60,594 nucleotides of DNA from Ruminococcaceae bacterium UBA7080 (GTDB lineage Bacteria; Bacillota; Clostridia; Oscillospirales; Acutalibacteraceae). A program made the position numbers and the translations under genes. Of the stretch, positions 34,224 to 43,541 are shown piece by piece. Positions within the stretch are counted from its first letter, which is position 1. Every line of letters starts with the position of its first letter. Where the stretch lies: positions 1-60,594 of the forward strand of contig DKZG01000021.1 in NCBI GenBank assembly GCA_002493595.1. Reading direction: 5' to 3'. Below the pieces are notes generated by a model. The model searched no databases. It saw only the letters and a list, made by a program, of their open reading frames with translations, and was not told the DNA's origin.

Positions 34224-36608
34224 TTAATTAAAGGTGTAATAAAAATAATTTGCAATGTTGACCGGATTCAGACGGTAGAAAAGTCTGAAAAATTTTTTCT
34301 TAAGGCCTGACTTTTTAAATTCAATATTATTGGCACAGGTGATTGTAAAGTTTTTCGGAGCTTTTTCAAAGGTTACGGTTTTTTCTTCACCTTCAATGAG
34401 CGAGAAATAGTTATCACTTGGAATTTCATCACTGTCAATAAAGATGTTGTGCGCAAAGGTATCGCTTGTCAGTGTCATTTTATTGCCGTCAAGCTTTGCT
34501 GTTATGTTTGCTTTTTTCAGATTGAATTTGCACGGCGAACAGAAAATTTCCGTCAATACCTCATCGTTAAAGCAAAGCTGTAAAACAGAGTTTTTATTTA
34601 CGGGAATTTCGTCAAGTTGTTTAAAGCTGTTAGGTGCAAGGTTTATATCCAGCTTTTTGGTGAAATCGGGATTAAGCATTCTGATTGTCAGGCTGATATT
34701 TACCGGTGATAAAGTGTCGTTATGAGCAAAAAGGATTGCTTTGCCTTTTTCTTTTTTGCAGCTTACGGTAACGGGTGCAAAAAACTCTCGGGATTTATAC
34801 TGCAATGCTTTCGGTACGCCTTCAAAATCAACTGATGCCCAGCTGGGACAGTTCCACACATCGTTGAACTGCCAGAAAAGAGAACCGTTGCATCTGCCCT
34901 TATTTTGTCTGAAATGTATGGTAGCATTTTTGATACATTCCGACTGAACAATGCCGGTAAGATAAGGTAAGTCCTCAAAATGCTTTGGGAAGTCAAACAT
35001 TTCGGTTAAATAGAAAAGCATTTTTTTATTTCCTCCAAGGCATTTTTGATGCCTGTTGAAGGCAGGAGAAGTTATATCATATTCCTCAGGCGGTGCAAAG
35101 GTTCTTACAGCTTTCATAGACGGCAGTGACTCAAGACCGAATTCCGAGAGAAATCGGGAATATCTTGTTGTGTAATAATCAAGCTTTTTCAGTCCGTGCC
35201 ATACATTCCACATATGCGTATCACCGACATTATCGCTCGAATATTCCTTAAAGCATTCGCTGCCGATCGGTGATGTCGGTATGTATGAAACGTCTGTCAT
35301 ATTTTTGATAAAATCGGGCAGAGTATGATAAAAGAATTTTTCATAAGCCTTCATAATTTTAGTTGTTTTGGGCAGATAAGAAAACATAACCTCAAGCTCA
35401 TTGTTGCCGCACCAGAGTGCAAGACTCGGATGGGTGGTAAGTCTCTTTACATTTGATTTTACTTCAGCAAGAACGTTTTGCGTGAAATTTTCATCGTAGA
35501 ATGGGTACATCTGGCAGGCAAAGCAAAAATCCTGCCAAACCAGAATGCCCCTTTCATCACACTGATTTATAATATAATCGTCAGCGTAGCTGCCTCCGCC
35601 CCAGATACGGATCATATTGAAGTTCGCTTTTTGGGCCATATCAAGATAATAATCGACAGTGCTGTTGTTACTGTCCTCGTATATTGCTGAAAACGGAATA
35701 AGATTCGCACCCTTGGCAAATATTTTTTCACCGTTTAAAACAAAACAGAAATTGCTGCCGTATTCATCCTTGGATGTGTCAAGATAAAGTGAGCGCAGTC
35801 CGATTTTTCGTTCTGTCTTATCTTCATCATTTTCAAAAACAACTGTATAAAGCGGCTGCTTATCCTTTTGTGACAGTTCTTTTGTATACCATAGTTGCGG
35901 ATTTGCAATTTCAAATGTATTATTTTCGCCGATATTCAGGATTTCATGATCGGGTGTGATAATATATATCCTGTCAGCATGGTCCGCAAGGGCACGGATA
36001 ACGGCTTTATCTTTGGTTGTTTTCTGATTGATCTCAATATTTTCAATTCTTCTGTTAAAGCATTGCAGCTCAATATATTCAAGCACTGCACAGTATGGGA
36101 TACATGGACCCCAGTCCCATCCGAAATGGCAGCCCGGTTTTCTGATATAGGGGATGCCGTCAACGCCGTTGTTATTTTTAGGCAGCGGTTCTTTTTTTTG
36201 CTTTTCTGTTATATAATGAATCGCCGAACTGAAATGAAGGCGGATATTATTTTGACCCTCAACCAGATATTTTTTGATATTAACATCAACAGGAATAAAG
36301 GCATTATCGCTATTAAAAGCCTCTTTGCCGTTAATATAGCACGTGCAAAGGGTATCAAAGCCCTTGCTGCAAAGATTTATATTGTTAAATGCAAGCTGCT
36401 CTTTTGTAATTTCAAAATTTCTTATAAAATCAATGTCGTTTTTGCCGATAGCAATACCCTCTTTCTCATCACCTGATATGAGAGGGTTTTTTACAGCCTG
36501 ATTTTTTATCAGATTACCAAAATCGCTTCCGGGGATAACTGCACTGTATTCTTTGTTATTGCTGCAGTTTTTCATAATCCATCTGCCTGCGAGGTTTAAA
36601 GTGTTCAT
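34224..36608 (-). CDS. Glycoside hydrolase family 2 beta-mannosidase
   Basis: 794-aa exo-glycosidase. An N-terminal sugar-binding domain begins MNTLNLAGRW, followed by the Ig-like linker domain, then the TIM barrel with WQDFCFACQMYP, the acid/base Glu in WCGNNELEV (about residue 402) and the nucleophile Glu in SEFGLESLPS (about residue 488). The motif set fits beta-mannosidase rather than beta-galactosidase or glucuronidase. No signal peptide: it probably degrades imported manno-oligosaccharides or mannosyl glycans. GGAG ribosome site. Divergent from a GH3 gene across a perfect palindrome, suggesting shared control. Confidence 0.88.
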   Translation of the reverse strand: MNTLNLAGRWIMKNCSNNKEYSAVIPGSDFGNLIKNQAVKNPLISGDEKEGIAIGKNDIDFIRNFEITKEQLAFNNINLCSKGFDTLCTCYINGKEAFNSDNAFIPVDVNIKKYLVEGQNNIRLHFSSAIHYITEKQKKEPLPKNNNGVDGIPYIRKPGCHFGWDWGPCIPYCAVLEYIELQCFNRRIENIEINQKTTKDKAVIRALADHADRIYIITPDHEILNIGENNTFEIANPQLWYTKELSQKDKQPLYTVVFENDEDKTERKIGLRSLYLDTSKDEYGSNFCFVLNGEKIFAKGANLIPFSAIYEDSNNSTVDYYLDMAQKANFNMIRIWGGGSYADDYIINQCDERGILVWQDFCFACQMYPFYDENFTQNVLAEVKSNVKRLTTHPSLALWCGNNELEVMFSYLPKTTKIMKAYEKFFYHTLPDFIKNMTDVSYIPTSPIGSECFKEYSSDNVGDTHMWNVWHGLKKLDYYTTRYSRFLSEFGLESLPSMKAVRTFAPPEEYDITSPAFNRHQKCLGGNKKMLFYLTEMFDFPKHFEDLPYLTGIVQSECIKNATIHFRQNKGRCNGSLFWQFNDVWNCPSWASVDFEGVPKALQYKSREFFAPVTVSCKKEKGKAILFAHNDTLSPVNISLTIRMLNPDFTKKLDINLAPNSFKQLDEIPVNKNSVLQLCFNDEVLTEIFCSPCKFNLKKANITAKLDGNKMTLTSDTFAHNIFIDSDEIPSDNYFSLIEGEEKTVTFEKAPKNFTITCANNIEFKKSGLKKKFFRLFYRLNPVNIANYFYYTFN

Positions 36609-36664
36609 AATTTTTCTCCGTATATAATGATTTAAAACCAGATTCAGTTTTTGCTTAAATCTAA

Positions 36665-36693
36665 TATAGCATATTTTACAAAAATATGCTATA
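36665..36693. repeat. 13-bp perfect palindrome between GH2 and GH3 genes
   Basis: TATAGCATATTTT - ACA - AAAATATGCTATA, in the 116-bp divergent region. TATACT (36690-36695) on its right edge could be a -10 for the GH3 gene. Symmetry and position favour a regulator-binding site; it has no T-run beyond the arms to make it a terminator. Confidence 0.65.
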
Positions 36694-36724
36694 CTGAAAT
36701 TAATTTACTGCGGGGGGTCTGTTT

Positions 36725-39124
36725 ATGAAGCTTAAGCAAAAATTCAATTCAATCGTTCAGAGAGTGATTGATGCAGTAACATCAAGCGGTGTGATGCAGG
36801 AGGAAAACACAGTTGACGGAAAAAAAGAGGTTTTTGCGCAAATGCCTGAGGCGGCACTCAAAGCAGCAGAGGAGAGTATAGTTCTTTTAAAAAACGAGAG
36901 GAATATTTTACCGATTAAGGCGGCTGAAACTATATCTGTATTCGGCAGATGCCAGCTTGATTATTTTTATGTGGGATATGGCAGCGGCGGTGATGTTAAC
37001 GCGCCTTATTTGGTGAATATGATTGAGGGGCTGAAGTGTGCGGGAGCTACAGTTTATGCACCTCTTCTTGAGCTTTACCGCGATTGGTGTAAAAACAATC
37101 CCGTCAGCCATGGATTTTGGGGACACTGGCCTATGAATTATCCCGAAATGGAGCTTCAGGAACGGGTTGTAAAATCGGCAGCTGAAAATAGTGAGATTGC
37201 TCTTGTTGTGATAGGCAGGGCAGCCGGTGAGGATAGAGAAAATAAGCTTGAGAAGGGAAGCTATTATCTTACAGACAGTGAAATTAAAATGCTGGATTTG
37301 GTAAGTACTTATTTTGCTAAGGTTGCAGTAATTATGAACTGCGGCAATATTGTGGATATGTCGTGGACTGAAAAGTATGGCGATAAAATATCTGCTGTCG
37401 TCTACGCATGGCAATGCGGAATGGAGAGCGGAAATGCACTTGCAAACGTACTTATGGGTAAAACCACGCCCAGCGGAAAGCTTCCCTGCACGATTGCTAA
37501 AAAATATGAGGATTATCCCGGGGTGCAGGATTTCGGCGGCAAGGATTTTAATAATTATTCCGAGGATATCTTTGTCGGATACAGGTATTTTGAAACTTTT
37601 GCCGTGGACAAGGTTCTGTACCCTTTTGGTTATGGCTTAAGTTATACGGATTTTGAGTTTACTCCCGTTCGTTTCAATTATAAGGATGATTTATTTCATA
37701 TTGGCATAAAAGTAAAAAACATCGGAAAAACAGTCGGCAGAGAAGTTGTACAGCTCTATGCTCAAATGCCTGAAGGCAGGCTGATTAAGGCAAGTAAAAA
37801 CTTAATTGCTTTTGCCAAAACAGCTCAGTTGGGCGTAGACGAAGAGCAGATTTTGGAGTTCAGCTTTAAGCCTTATGACATTTCTTCTTTTGACGAAAGC
37901 TGCAATTCTTATATTCTTGAAGAGGGTATATATAAGTTCTATGCGGGCAACAGTGTCAGAAATGTGTGCTTGGCAGGGGAGACAGAACTTCATTACAGAG
38001 TACTGGATAAGCTTTCTGCTATATGCCCTGTTCAGAATTCTTTTAAAACAATTTACGGCGCAGAGGTAAAAGCAAAGAGGTCCGGATTAAGGGATAGAAT
38101 ACTGAAAAATCTGCCGAATGAGATCGGCTATAAGGGCAACAGGGGATATCATTTTTCGGATGTTATTAACGGAAGTATTGAACTCGATGATTTTATATCC
38201 TGTCTCACAAATGAAGAGCTTGAAGCACTTACACGCGGTCAAGGTATGATGAACAGTGATTTAGGTGTAATTGGAAATGCCGGCGCCTTTGGCGGCATTA
38301 TACAGTCTCTTCGTGACAAGGGTGTTCCCCCGATTATTACGACGGATGGTCCGGCCGGTATCCGTATTAGAAAATATACCTCCCTTATTCCCTGCGGTAC
38401 GGCTCTTGCAGCGACGTGGAACTGCGAAAGCGTGAAGGATTTAACGACTGTTATGGGCGCTGAGATGGTGAAATTCGGCTCCGATGTTTTGTTGGCTCCC
38501 GGAATGAATATTCAGAGAAATGTACTCTGCGGCAGGAATTTCGAGTATTTTTCGGAAGATCCTGTACTTTCGGGTAAAATGGGGAGTGCCTATGTCTGCG
38601 GTATTCAAAGTAATGGTGTCTCCGCCTGTCCCAAGCATTTTGCCTGCAATAATCAGGAGGTTAGGCGAACAAAAAATGACTCTCGTGTGTCTCAGCGTGC
38701 ACTTAGAGAAATTTATCTTAAAGGTTTTGAAATATGTGTGAAAGAGAGCAGACCACTGAATATTATGACCAGCTATAACAAAATAAACGGTATATGGAGT
38801 CATTATAATTATGACCTTGTAACAACCGTTTTAAGAGGTGAGTGGGGCTATGACGGCAATGTTATGACGGATTGGTGGATGCAAAAATCTAAAAGTCCCG
38901 AATTTCCGAAAATAAGGGATAATGCATATCGTGTGCGTGCTCAGGTTGATGTGCTGATGCCCGGCGGCGGTCATACGGCAAAGTGCTATAAATCAGATGG
39001 TACGCTTCTTGCCACACTTGGCAAAGACGGAGGAATTACCAGAGGTGAGTTGGAAAGAACAGCGAGAAATGTTCTTAATTTAGCAATTAAATTAGGTTTG
39101 CCTGCTGTTGAAAGTGAAAAATAA
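36725..39124 (+). CDS. Glycoside hydrolase family 3 beta-glucosidase with swapped domain order
   Basis: 799 aa, cytosolic. Domains run in reverse of the usual order: first the alpha/beta sandwich domain (about 45-290; ESIVLLKNERNILPI), then a fibronectin-III-like domain (about 310-420), then the catalytic TIM barrel (about 480-799) with GPAGIRI, ILAPG-like VLLAPGMNIQRN, CPKHFACNNQE and nucleophile D716 in VMTDWWM. The same arrangement is known for a subset of GH3 enzymes from rumen bacteria. It would hydrolyse imported cello- or gluco-oligosaccharides. GGGGGG ribosome site, own terminator. Confidence 0.9.
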   Translation: MKLKQKFNSIVQRVIDAVTSSGVMQEENTVDGKKEVFAQMPEAALKAAEESIVLLKNERNILPIKAAETISVFGRCQLDYFYVGYGSGGDVNAPYLVNMIEGLKCAGATVYAPLLELYRDWCKNNPVSHGFWGHWPMNYPEMELQERVVKSAAENSEIALVVIGRAAGEDRENKLEKGSYYLTDSEIKMLDLVSTYFAKVAVIMNCGNIVDMSWTEKYGDKISAVVYAWQCGMESGNALANVLMGKTTPSGKLPCTIAKKYEDYPGVQDFGGKDFNNYSEDIFVGYRYFETFAVDKVLYPFGYGLSYTDFEFTPVRFNYKDDLFHIGIKVKNIGKTVGREVVQLYAQMPEGRLIKASKNLIAFAKTAQLGVDEEQILEFSFKPYDISSFDESCNSYILEEGIYKFYAGNSVRNVCLAGETELHYRVLDKLSAICPVQNSFKTIYGAEVKAKRSGLRDRILKNLPNEIGYKGNRGYHFSDVINGSIELDDFISCLTNEELEALTRGQGMMNSDLGVIGNAGAFGGIIQSLRDKGVPPIITTDGPAGIRIRKYTSLIPCGTALAATWNCESVKDLTTVMGAEMVKFGSDVLLAPGMNIQRNVLCGRNFEYFSEDPVLSGKMGSAYVCGIQSNGVSACPKHFACNNQEVRRTKNDSRVSQRALREIYLKGFEICVKESRPLNIMTSYNKINGIWSHYNYDLVTTVLRGEWGYDGNVMTDWWMQKSKSPEFPKIRDNAYRVRAQVDVLMPGGGHTAKCYKSDGTLLATLGKDGGITRGELERTARNVLNLAIKLGLPAVESEK

Positions 39125-39155
39125 AGAAAAAAGAGAATCGATTGGCAAAATTAAT

Positions 39156-39197
39156 CCCTCTTGATGCGTAACCTGCATCAAGAGGGTTCTTTTTTCT
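39156..39197. terminator. Terminator between GH3 and GH27 genes
   Basis: Perfect 12-bp stem CCCTCTTGATGC (39156-39167) / GCATCAAGAGGG (39175-39186), followed by TTCTTTTTTCT; a likely GH3 terminator, and A-rich on the left so it may act on both strands. Confidence 0.9.
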
Positions 39198-39234
39198 ATT
39201 GTTTTGTTTAGTTAATGTTAATCTGTTTTTGATT

Positions 39235-40974
39235 TTATAACGATTTAATTCTGTAAACCTTAACGCTGTGTTTTGGAAGTGATACCGAAACAGAAGCAGA
39301 TGTATTTCTTTCGTCATTCCAAAGTTCATGAAGTTCATACTGATTTGATTTCGTCATATTCAGATAAGGATCACTGAGAATTTCACTGAGTTCAAGATGA
39401 ATATTTTTATTACCGGCTGATTTGTTGAACAGACAAAGAGCTGCATCGCCGTTTGCCAAGGGTCTGGCGATAACATCAACGCCTGTAATTCTTTTTATTA
39501 TTTTTGCAGGTTTTCCTAAAGTATCCTGATCAATAGCAATCAACTGTTTATTGGTTACAATTTTAAGTGTTGTATTGCCTTCAACGGCATTGTTGTTTCC
39601 GTCGACAAACTTTCTTATATCATTGCCGAGCATAAGCGGAGCAGCCATCATGCACCAGAGAGAGAAGTGCGCGCGGTTTTCATCCTCACTGAGCTTTCCG
39701 TTGCCTACCTCCAGCATATCCGGGTCGTTCCAGCCGCCCGGTCCCGCAGCCTGATAGTGTTTCATTGTGAAGTTATAAAGCATAACAATGCTTTTCCATA
39801 TCGGAAGAATATCATGGGTGGTGCGCCACATATTACCTGCCTTGCCACCCCAGTCCCAAGGAGCGGCAGTTCCCCACTCGCATATTGAGAAGACAATTGG
39901 TTTTTCAGGAGTTTTAGTAACCTCTGCCCAGTCTTTTGATGCTTTTTTCAGGGCATCACCCATTCTTTTATATTGAATAAATGATGAGTCTGCAACTGTG
40001 GCAACCGGATTTTGAATTTTTATAATATTTTCACCATCATTAAGCTCAACAATAATCTGCGTTCTGCCCGAATCGCTGAATCCCTTGCCACGAGGGAAAA
40101 AGATTTCGTGAATTTTTCCGTTAACAGTTATTTGCGCGTAACTGTCACGTTTTCTGAGTGTTTTTTGGTGAACAACAGTCAGCGCATAAGAGCCCTTTGC
40201 CAAAGTTGTTATCTTAAACCTTGCCAGGCCGGCACCGTGGTTTAAAAAGCCGATTGCCCTTTTGCTCGGCAGCTCCTGCAGTTTAATTACTTTTGCTCTG
40301 CCTTCAAGTTCAGCATCATCCGGTGTTAAAACCAAAACAGGCTCACAATTATCGCAGCCGATTTTATTGAATTCAATTTTTTCTACAGCCGGACAATCAC
40401 CGCTGATTGGCTTGCTGTGACAAAAATCGTATTTGAAAAATTCGCATCCCCAGGATGCAATCGTTTTAGCATCAAGATTTTCGTTGCCTAATGATGCAGG
40501 CATATCTTCGCAGGTGAGTTCACCGTTTGAAGAATAAAGCCCTACTTTAAGACCCAAAGCATTGATATCTTTTATCAATTGCGGTATACCTTTGCTGAAT
40601 GTTCCCAAATCACCTTGCAGCTTACCGTCCTCATCGCGCATAGAGCTCTGCCAGCAGTCGTCAAGATTAAGATATTTATAACCTGCATCAGCCAGTCCGC
40701 TGTTAACCATAGCCTTAGCAGTTTCCATAATCAAGTCCTGATCAATATGGTTTCTAAAGGTATTCCAGCTTGACCATCCCATTGGCGGTGTAAGTGCAAC
40801 AGAATTATTGTAATCCTCTGTTTCAGATAAATCCATAGTAATTTTTCTGGGCATGGTTATTTTTTTTATGGCACATAAAGGGCATTTTCCGTTTGCCTTC
40901 ATCGTTAAGAACCATGAAATCAGTAATACGATTAATATTGCTATGATTGCAGCCAAAATAATTAAGTATTTCAT
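39235..40974 (-). CDS. Membrane-anchored GH27 alpha-galactosidase with inserted beta-sandwich
   Basis: 579 aa. Signal anchor (residues 3-26) then a cytosolic-looking CPLC pair and the GH27 barrel: PPMGWSSWNTF, YKYLNLDDCWQ, FFKYDFC with nucleophile D183, and PGGWNDPDML with the acid/base Asp. Between D183 and the second motif about 130 residues (about 205-335) form an insert with carbohydrate-binding-module character (FKITTLAKGSYALTVVHQK; VELNDGENIIKIQNP), interrupting the barrel. The C-terminus is the usual beta-sandwich. GH27 removes terminal alpha-galactose (or beta-arabinopyranose). Last gene of the Nudix operon, overlapping the nucleotidyltransferase-like gene by 4 bp (ATGA). Confidence 0.88.
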   Translation of the reverse strand: MKYLIILAAIIAILIVLLISWFLTMKANGKCPLCAIKKITMPRKITMDLSETEDYNNSVALTPPMGWSSWNTFRNHIDQDLIMETAKAMVNSGLADAGYKYLNLDDCWQSSMRDEDGKLQGDLGTFSKGIPQLIKDINALGLKVGLYSSNGELTCEDMPASLGNENLDAKTIASWGCEFFKYDFCHSKPISGDCPAVEKIEFNKIGCDNCEPVLVLTPDDAELEGRAKVIKLQELPSKRAIGFLNHGAGLARFKITTLAKGSYALTVVHQKTLRKRDSYAQITVNGKIHEIFFPRGKGFSDSGRTQIIVELNDGENIIKIQNPVATVADSSFIQYKRMGDALKKASKDWAEVTKTPEKPIVFSICEWGTAAPWDWGGKAGNMWRTTHDILPIWKSIVMLYNFTMKHYQAAGPGGWNDPDMLEVGNGKLSEDENRAHFSLWCMMAAPLMLGNDIRKFVDGNNNAVEGNTTLKIVTNKQLIAIDQDTLGKPAKIIKRITGVDVIARPLANGDAALCLFNKSAGNKNIHLELSEILSDPYLNMTKSNQYELHELWNDERNTSASVSVSLPKHSVKVYRIKSL

Positions 40975-42131
40975 AATAATCCAATTTCCTCAAAATATGC
41001 AAGCTCCTGCTTGGCAAGCTCCTGCGTTTCCTTTTCATCAATTTCGTCTATAGCTTTTATCATAAAAGCTTTTCTGTTTTTTAAATTATAAAAGAACCTA
41101 TAACACCAGGCGTAAGGTGTCAGCCACGGACGCCCCTCAATAAACCTGATATAATTAATATTTTTCAACTTTTCATACGGCGGAAAAGCAAGACGCAGCT
41201 TTACTCGCAAAGAAGATGCTTTACGGTTTGCTTCCAATTCGCGGCGCGTAACAATCGCTCCCTTATTTTCCTGCATACTGCCGAATACTCCGCATTTGCA
41301 AAGATAATCGCAAGTTTTTTTTGTGTTTTCAGTAAATAGAGTTCCGATGCCGAACCATTCGCTGCAAACAGAAAGCATTACTTGTGCGAATTTATCAAGC
41401 TGAATTGGTTTGAGTATGCTCAAAACCGCCTGGATATCAATGTCAGCATTTTTCTGCATTACGGCAAAATCAAATATGTGTCGTATGCCCGCACCGTAGA
41501 ATTTAAAATGGTGGGCTGTATGAGCTATCAGGTATGCCATATGATAATTATCTTTCATCTTGCCTGTTAAGCCGCTGAAAACAGCATTTTCAAAAGCGTC
41601 ATTAAAAGCAGCGTCACCGAATTCACTGATCAGACGTGTGTGAACCTCAACAAGAACACCGTTTTTTCTGTAGTTATAAACCGGTCCGTTCTGTTCTGTG
41701 CATATAAACCCGGATTTGATAAGAGCCGCTTTTGCCTTTTCACGGTTGCCGGCGTCAATCAGAACGTCTATGTCGCCCATTACGCGGCTTTCCGGATGAG
41801 GATACAAGTTTCTAAGCACAACACCTTTGAACAGGATATGGCGTATCTGAGCGGCTGTAAAAATGCTTTTAAGCTCTTCAAGGCAATGCTGTTGACATTC
41901 AAAGATGTAAACACTGTCGAAAAAGTTATTTTCAACTGCGTTTAAAAAATCCTTTTCTATGAGATTTTTGCTCTTTAAAGTGTTTAGCACACAATGACAA
42001 ATACTTAAAAGATTATGATTTTTTGCCAGCTTGAACAAAAGCTTGAAATCAATATTGTCAGGAATGCTTATGGTGTCGCTGTCAAGATAAGCACGGCATA
42101 TTTCAATTAAAAATTTTTCTTCTTTTGTCAT
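40971..42131 (-). CDS. Nucleotidyltransferase-fold protein (PF14907-like)
   Basis: 386 aa, soluble. The nucleotidyltransferase core appears as LFKGVVLRNLYPHPESRVMGDIDVLID, where the DID pair would bind metal, followed by GFICTEQNGPVYNYRKNGVLVEVHTRL. This resembles the uncharacterised nucleotidyltransferase family often found in polysaccharide or peptide clusters. The helical C-terminal part has an HTAHHFKFYGAGIRHIFDFA motif. Target unknown. Adjacent without gap to the PF06695-type gene and overlapping the GH27 gene by 4 bp. Confidence 0.72.
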   Translation of the reverse strand: MTKEEKFLIEICRAYLDSDTISIPDNIDFKLLFKLAKNHNLLSICHCVLNTLKSKNLIEKDFLNAVENNFFDSVYIFECQQHCLEELKSIFTAAQIRHILFKGVVLRNLYPHPESRVMGDIDVLIDAGNREKAKAALIKSGFICTEQNGPVYNYRKNGVLVEVHTRLISEFGDAAFNDAFENAVFSGLTGKMKDNYHMAYLIAHTAHHFKFYGAGIRHIFDFAVMQKNADIDIQAVLSILKPIQLDKFAQVMLSVCSEWFGIGTLFTENTKKTCDYLCKCGVFGSMQENKGAIVTRRELEANRKASSLRVKLRLAFPPYEKLKNINYIRFIEGRPWLTPYAWCYRFFYNLKNRKAFMIKAIDEIDEKETQELAKQELAYFEEIGLL

Positions 42132-42635
42132 TTAAAAAACCACTGCACCGAAAATCAGGCTTAATACAGTTATGATGAGTCCGGCAATAAATACACCTAT
42201 GGCTATTACACCAAAACTTTTCTTCTTGTCAAGCTGAAGCAGCGAAGCAAGAAGTGCTCCTGTCCAGCCGCCGGTGCCGGGCAGCGGGATGGCAACAAAA
42301 ATCAGAAGGCCCCATATCCCGTATTTATCTATTTTATCACGTTTTTTTAACGTTTTTTCCTCAAGGCGGAACACGATGTTTTTAAGACCGGGTATTTTTT
42401 TGAACACATCAAATATCCAATTAATTAACAGCAAAATAAACGGTATAGGCAAAATGTTACCTAAAAAGCTTATAATAAATCCCAAAAACGGATTCATATC
42501 AAGCAGAACAATCGCTGTAAACATACCAAGTCTGCACTCAAGGATAGGGCAGACGGAGATTAGAAATACTACCAGCCAATCAGGTATGCCGTGTGATGAT
42601 AAAAATTCCTGTATAGTTTGGCATAGTTCGTGCAT
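42132..42635 (-). CDS. Small membrane protein, PF06695 family (putative small multidrug export)
   Basis: 167 aa from ATG 42635; TTG at 42644 abuts the AGGAG site and is less likely. About four transmembrane helices. The segment PILECRLGMFTAI near the N-terminus and AIPLPGTGGWTGALLASLL are hallmarks of the family named for small multidrug export, whose function is not established (some relatives are DedA-like). Begins 24 bp after the Nudix gene. Confidence 0.8.
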   Translation of the reverse strand: MHELCQTIQEFLSSHGIPDWLVVFLISVCPILECRLGMFTAIVLLDMNPFLGFIISFLGNILPIPFILLLINWIFDVFKKIPGLKNIVFRLEEKTLKKRDKIDKYGIWGLLIFVAIPLPGTGGWTGALLASLLQLDKKKSFGVIAIGVFIAGLIITVLSLIFGAVVF

Positions 42636-42658
42636 AAAAATCAAGCTCCTCAGTGTTG

Positions 42659-43390
42659 TTATTTTTGAATATATTTATTTTCTATTAAAAATTCATGAGC
42701 TTTATTAAGTATTCGCCGGTCATTTCTGAAACTTAAATGCTGCATGGCCTTGTGATAAGGCAGCCATATATAATCTTCGATTTCAGATTCCTGAATAACC
42801 GTGGTAACATCCTCTGTTGTGCTGACAAAGATGGAAACGAACTTATCAACTTTATCTTTGATTTTATATTTCGATTTTCCTTCAAAGCCTAAATGAATTT
42901 TTATATGTAAACCTGTTTCCTCCAGTACTTCTCTTCGTGCAGTGTCGTATTTTGTTTCCCCTTGTTCTATATGACCCTTAGGGAAGCCCCAGTGCGCCGA
43001 GCGTTTATTTTTTATCAGCAGATATCTTATTGTTCCTGCAATTTCTCGGTAAACAATTGCTCCGCTGCTTGATTCATACAGGCATATTAATTCATATTCG
43101 GGAAAGTCCTCTTCTATATTAATTTGCTGCATAATATCAACATTAATATAACGTGAGCTTTTAGAAGCCATCAGCCAAATTTTGTGTTTGCTTTCATCCT
43201 TCGGAGATAAAACTGCAACAATCCTACCGTCAAAGTTACTTACTGCGTGATCGATTCCGAGAATAAAAGCGTATTCATCCTGTGGTGTATCGTAGATTAA
43301 CGCATAGTTGAGAGGGTAGGTAAAATTTGCTTCGTCGTTTTTTGAGCCTATAGGTTTAACAACCTTGGCTCTGACGCTTTGTCCAAGCAT
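42659..43390 (-). CDS. Fusion of inorganic-pyrophosphatase-like domain and Nudix hydrolase
   Basis: 243 aa from ATG 43390, 8 nt after GGTGG. The C-terminal half has a perfect Nudix box: GHIEQGE, seven residues, REVLEETGL, in a context typical of dinucleoside polyphosphate hydrolases. The N-terminal about 110 residues resemble the short clostridial pyrophosphatase-like proteins (LGQSVRAKVVKPIGSKN; FTYPLNYALI; FILGIDHAVSNFDGRIVAVL), but the Asp expected just before the ILG segment is Tyr and other acidic positions are altered, so it is probably non-catalytic. Heads the four-gene operon with the membrane protein, nucleotidyltransferase-like protein and GH27. Family by eye. Confidence 0.8.
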   Translation of the reverse strand: MLGQSVRAKVVKPIGSKNDEANFTYPLNYALIYDTPQDEYAFILGIDHAVSNFDGRIVAVLSPKDESKHKIWLMASKSSRYINVDIMQQINIEEDFPEYELICLYESSSGAIVYREIAGTIRYLLIKNKRSAHWGFPKGHIEQGETKYDTARREVLEETGLHIKIHLGFEGKSKYKIKDKVDKFVSIFVSTTEDVTTVIQESEIEDYIWLPYHKAMQHLSFRNDRRILNKAHEFLIENKYIQK

Positions 43391-43421
43391 AATATTCACC
43401 ACCATATACATATATAAATCT

Positions 43422-43450
43422 ATTATATAGAATTTGAATAAATATTACAA
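43422..43450 (-). promoter_or_regulatory. Promoter of the Nudix-GH27 operon
   Basis: Minus strand TTGTAA (43445-43450), 17-bp spacer, TATAAT (43422-43427), about 32 bp before the start. Confidence 0.65.
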
Positions 43451-43479
43451 GATATAAATTATAAAATTTGACACATCCA

Positions 43480-43518
43480 AAAAAAAACAGCCGGCAGAAA
43501 AATCTGCCGACCGTTTTT
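43480..43518 (-). terminator. Terminator of the 2595-aa protein gene
   Basis: Minus-strand 11-bp stem CGGTCGGCAGA / TCTGCCGGCTG (two G-U pairs) followed by nine T residues. Confidence 0.85.
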
Positions 43519-43541
43519 GTTATTAGGTTTTAAATCAGTTA

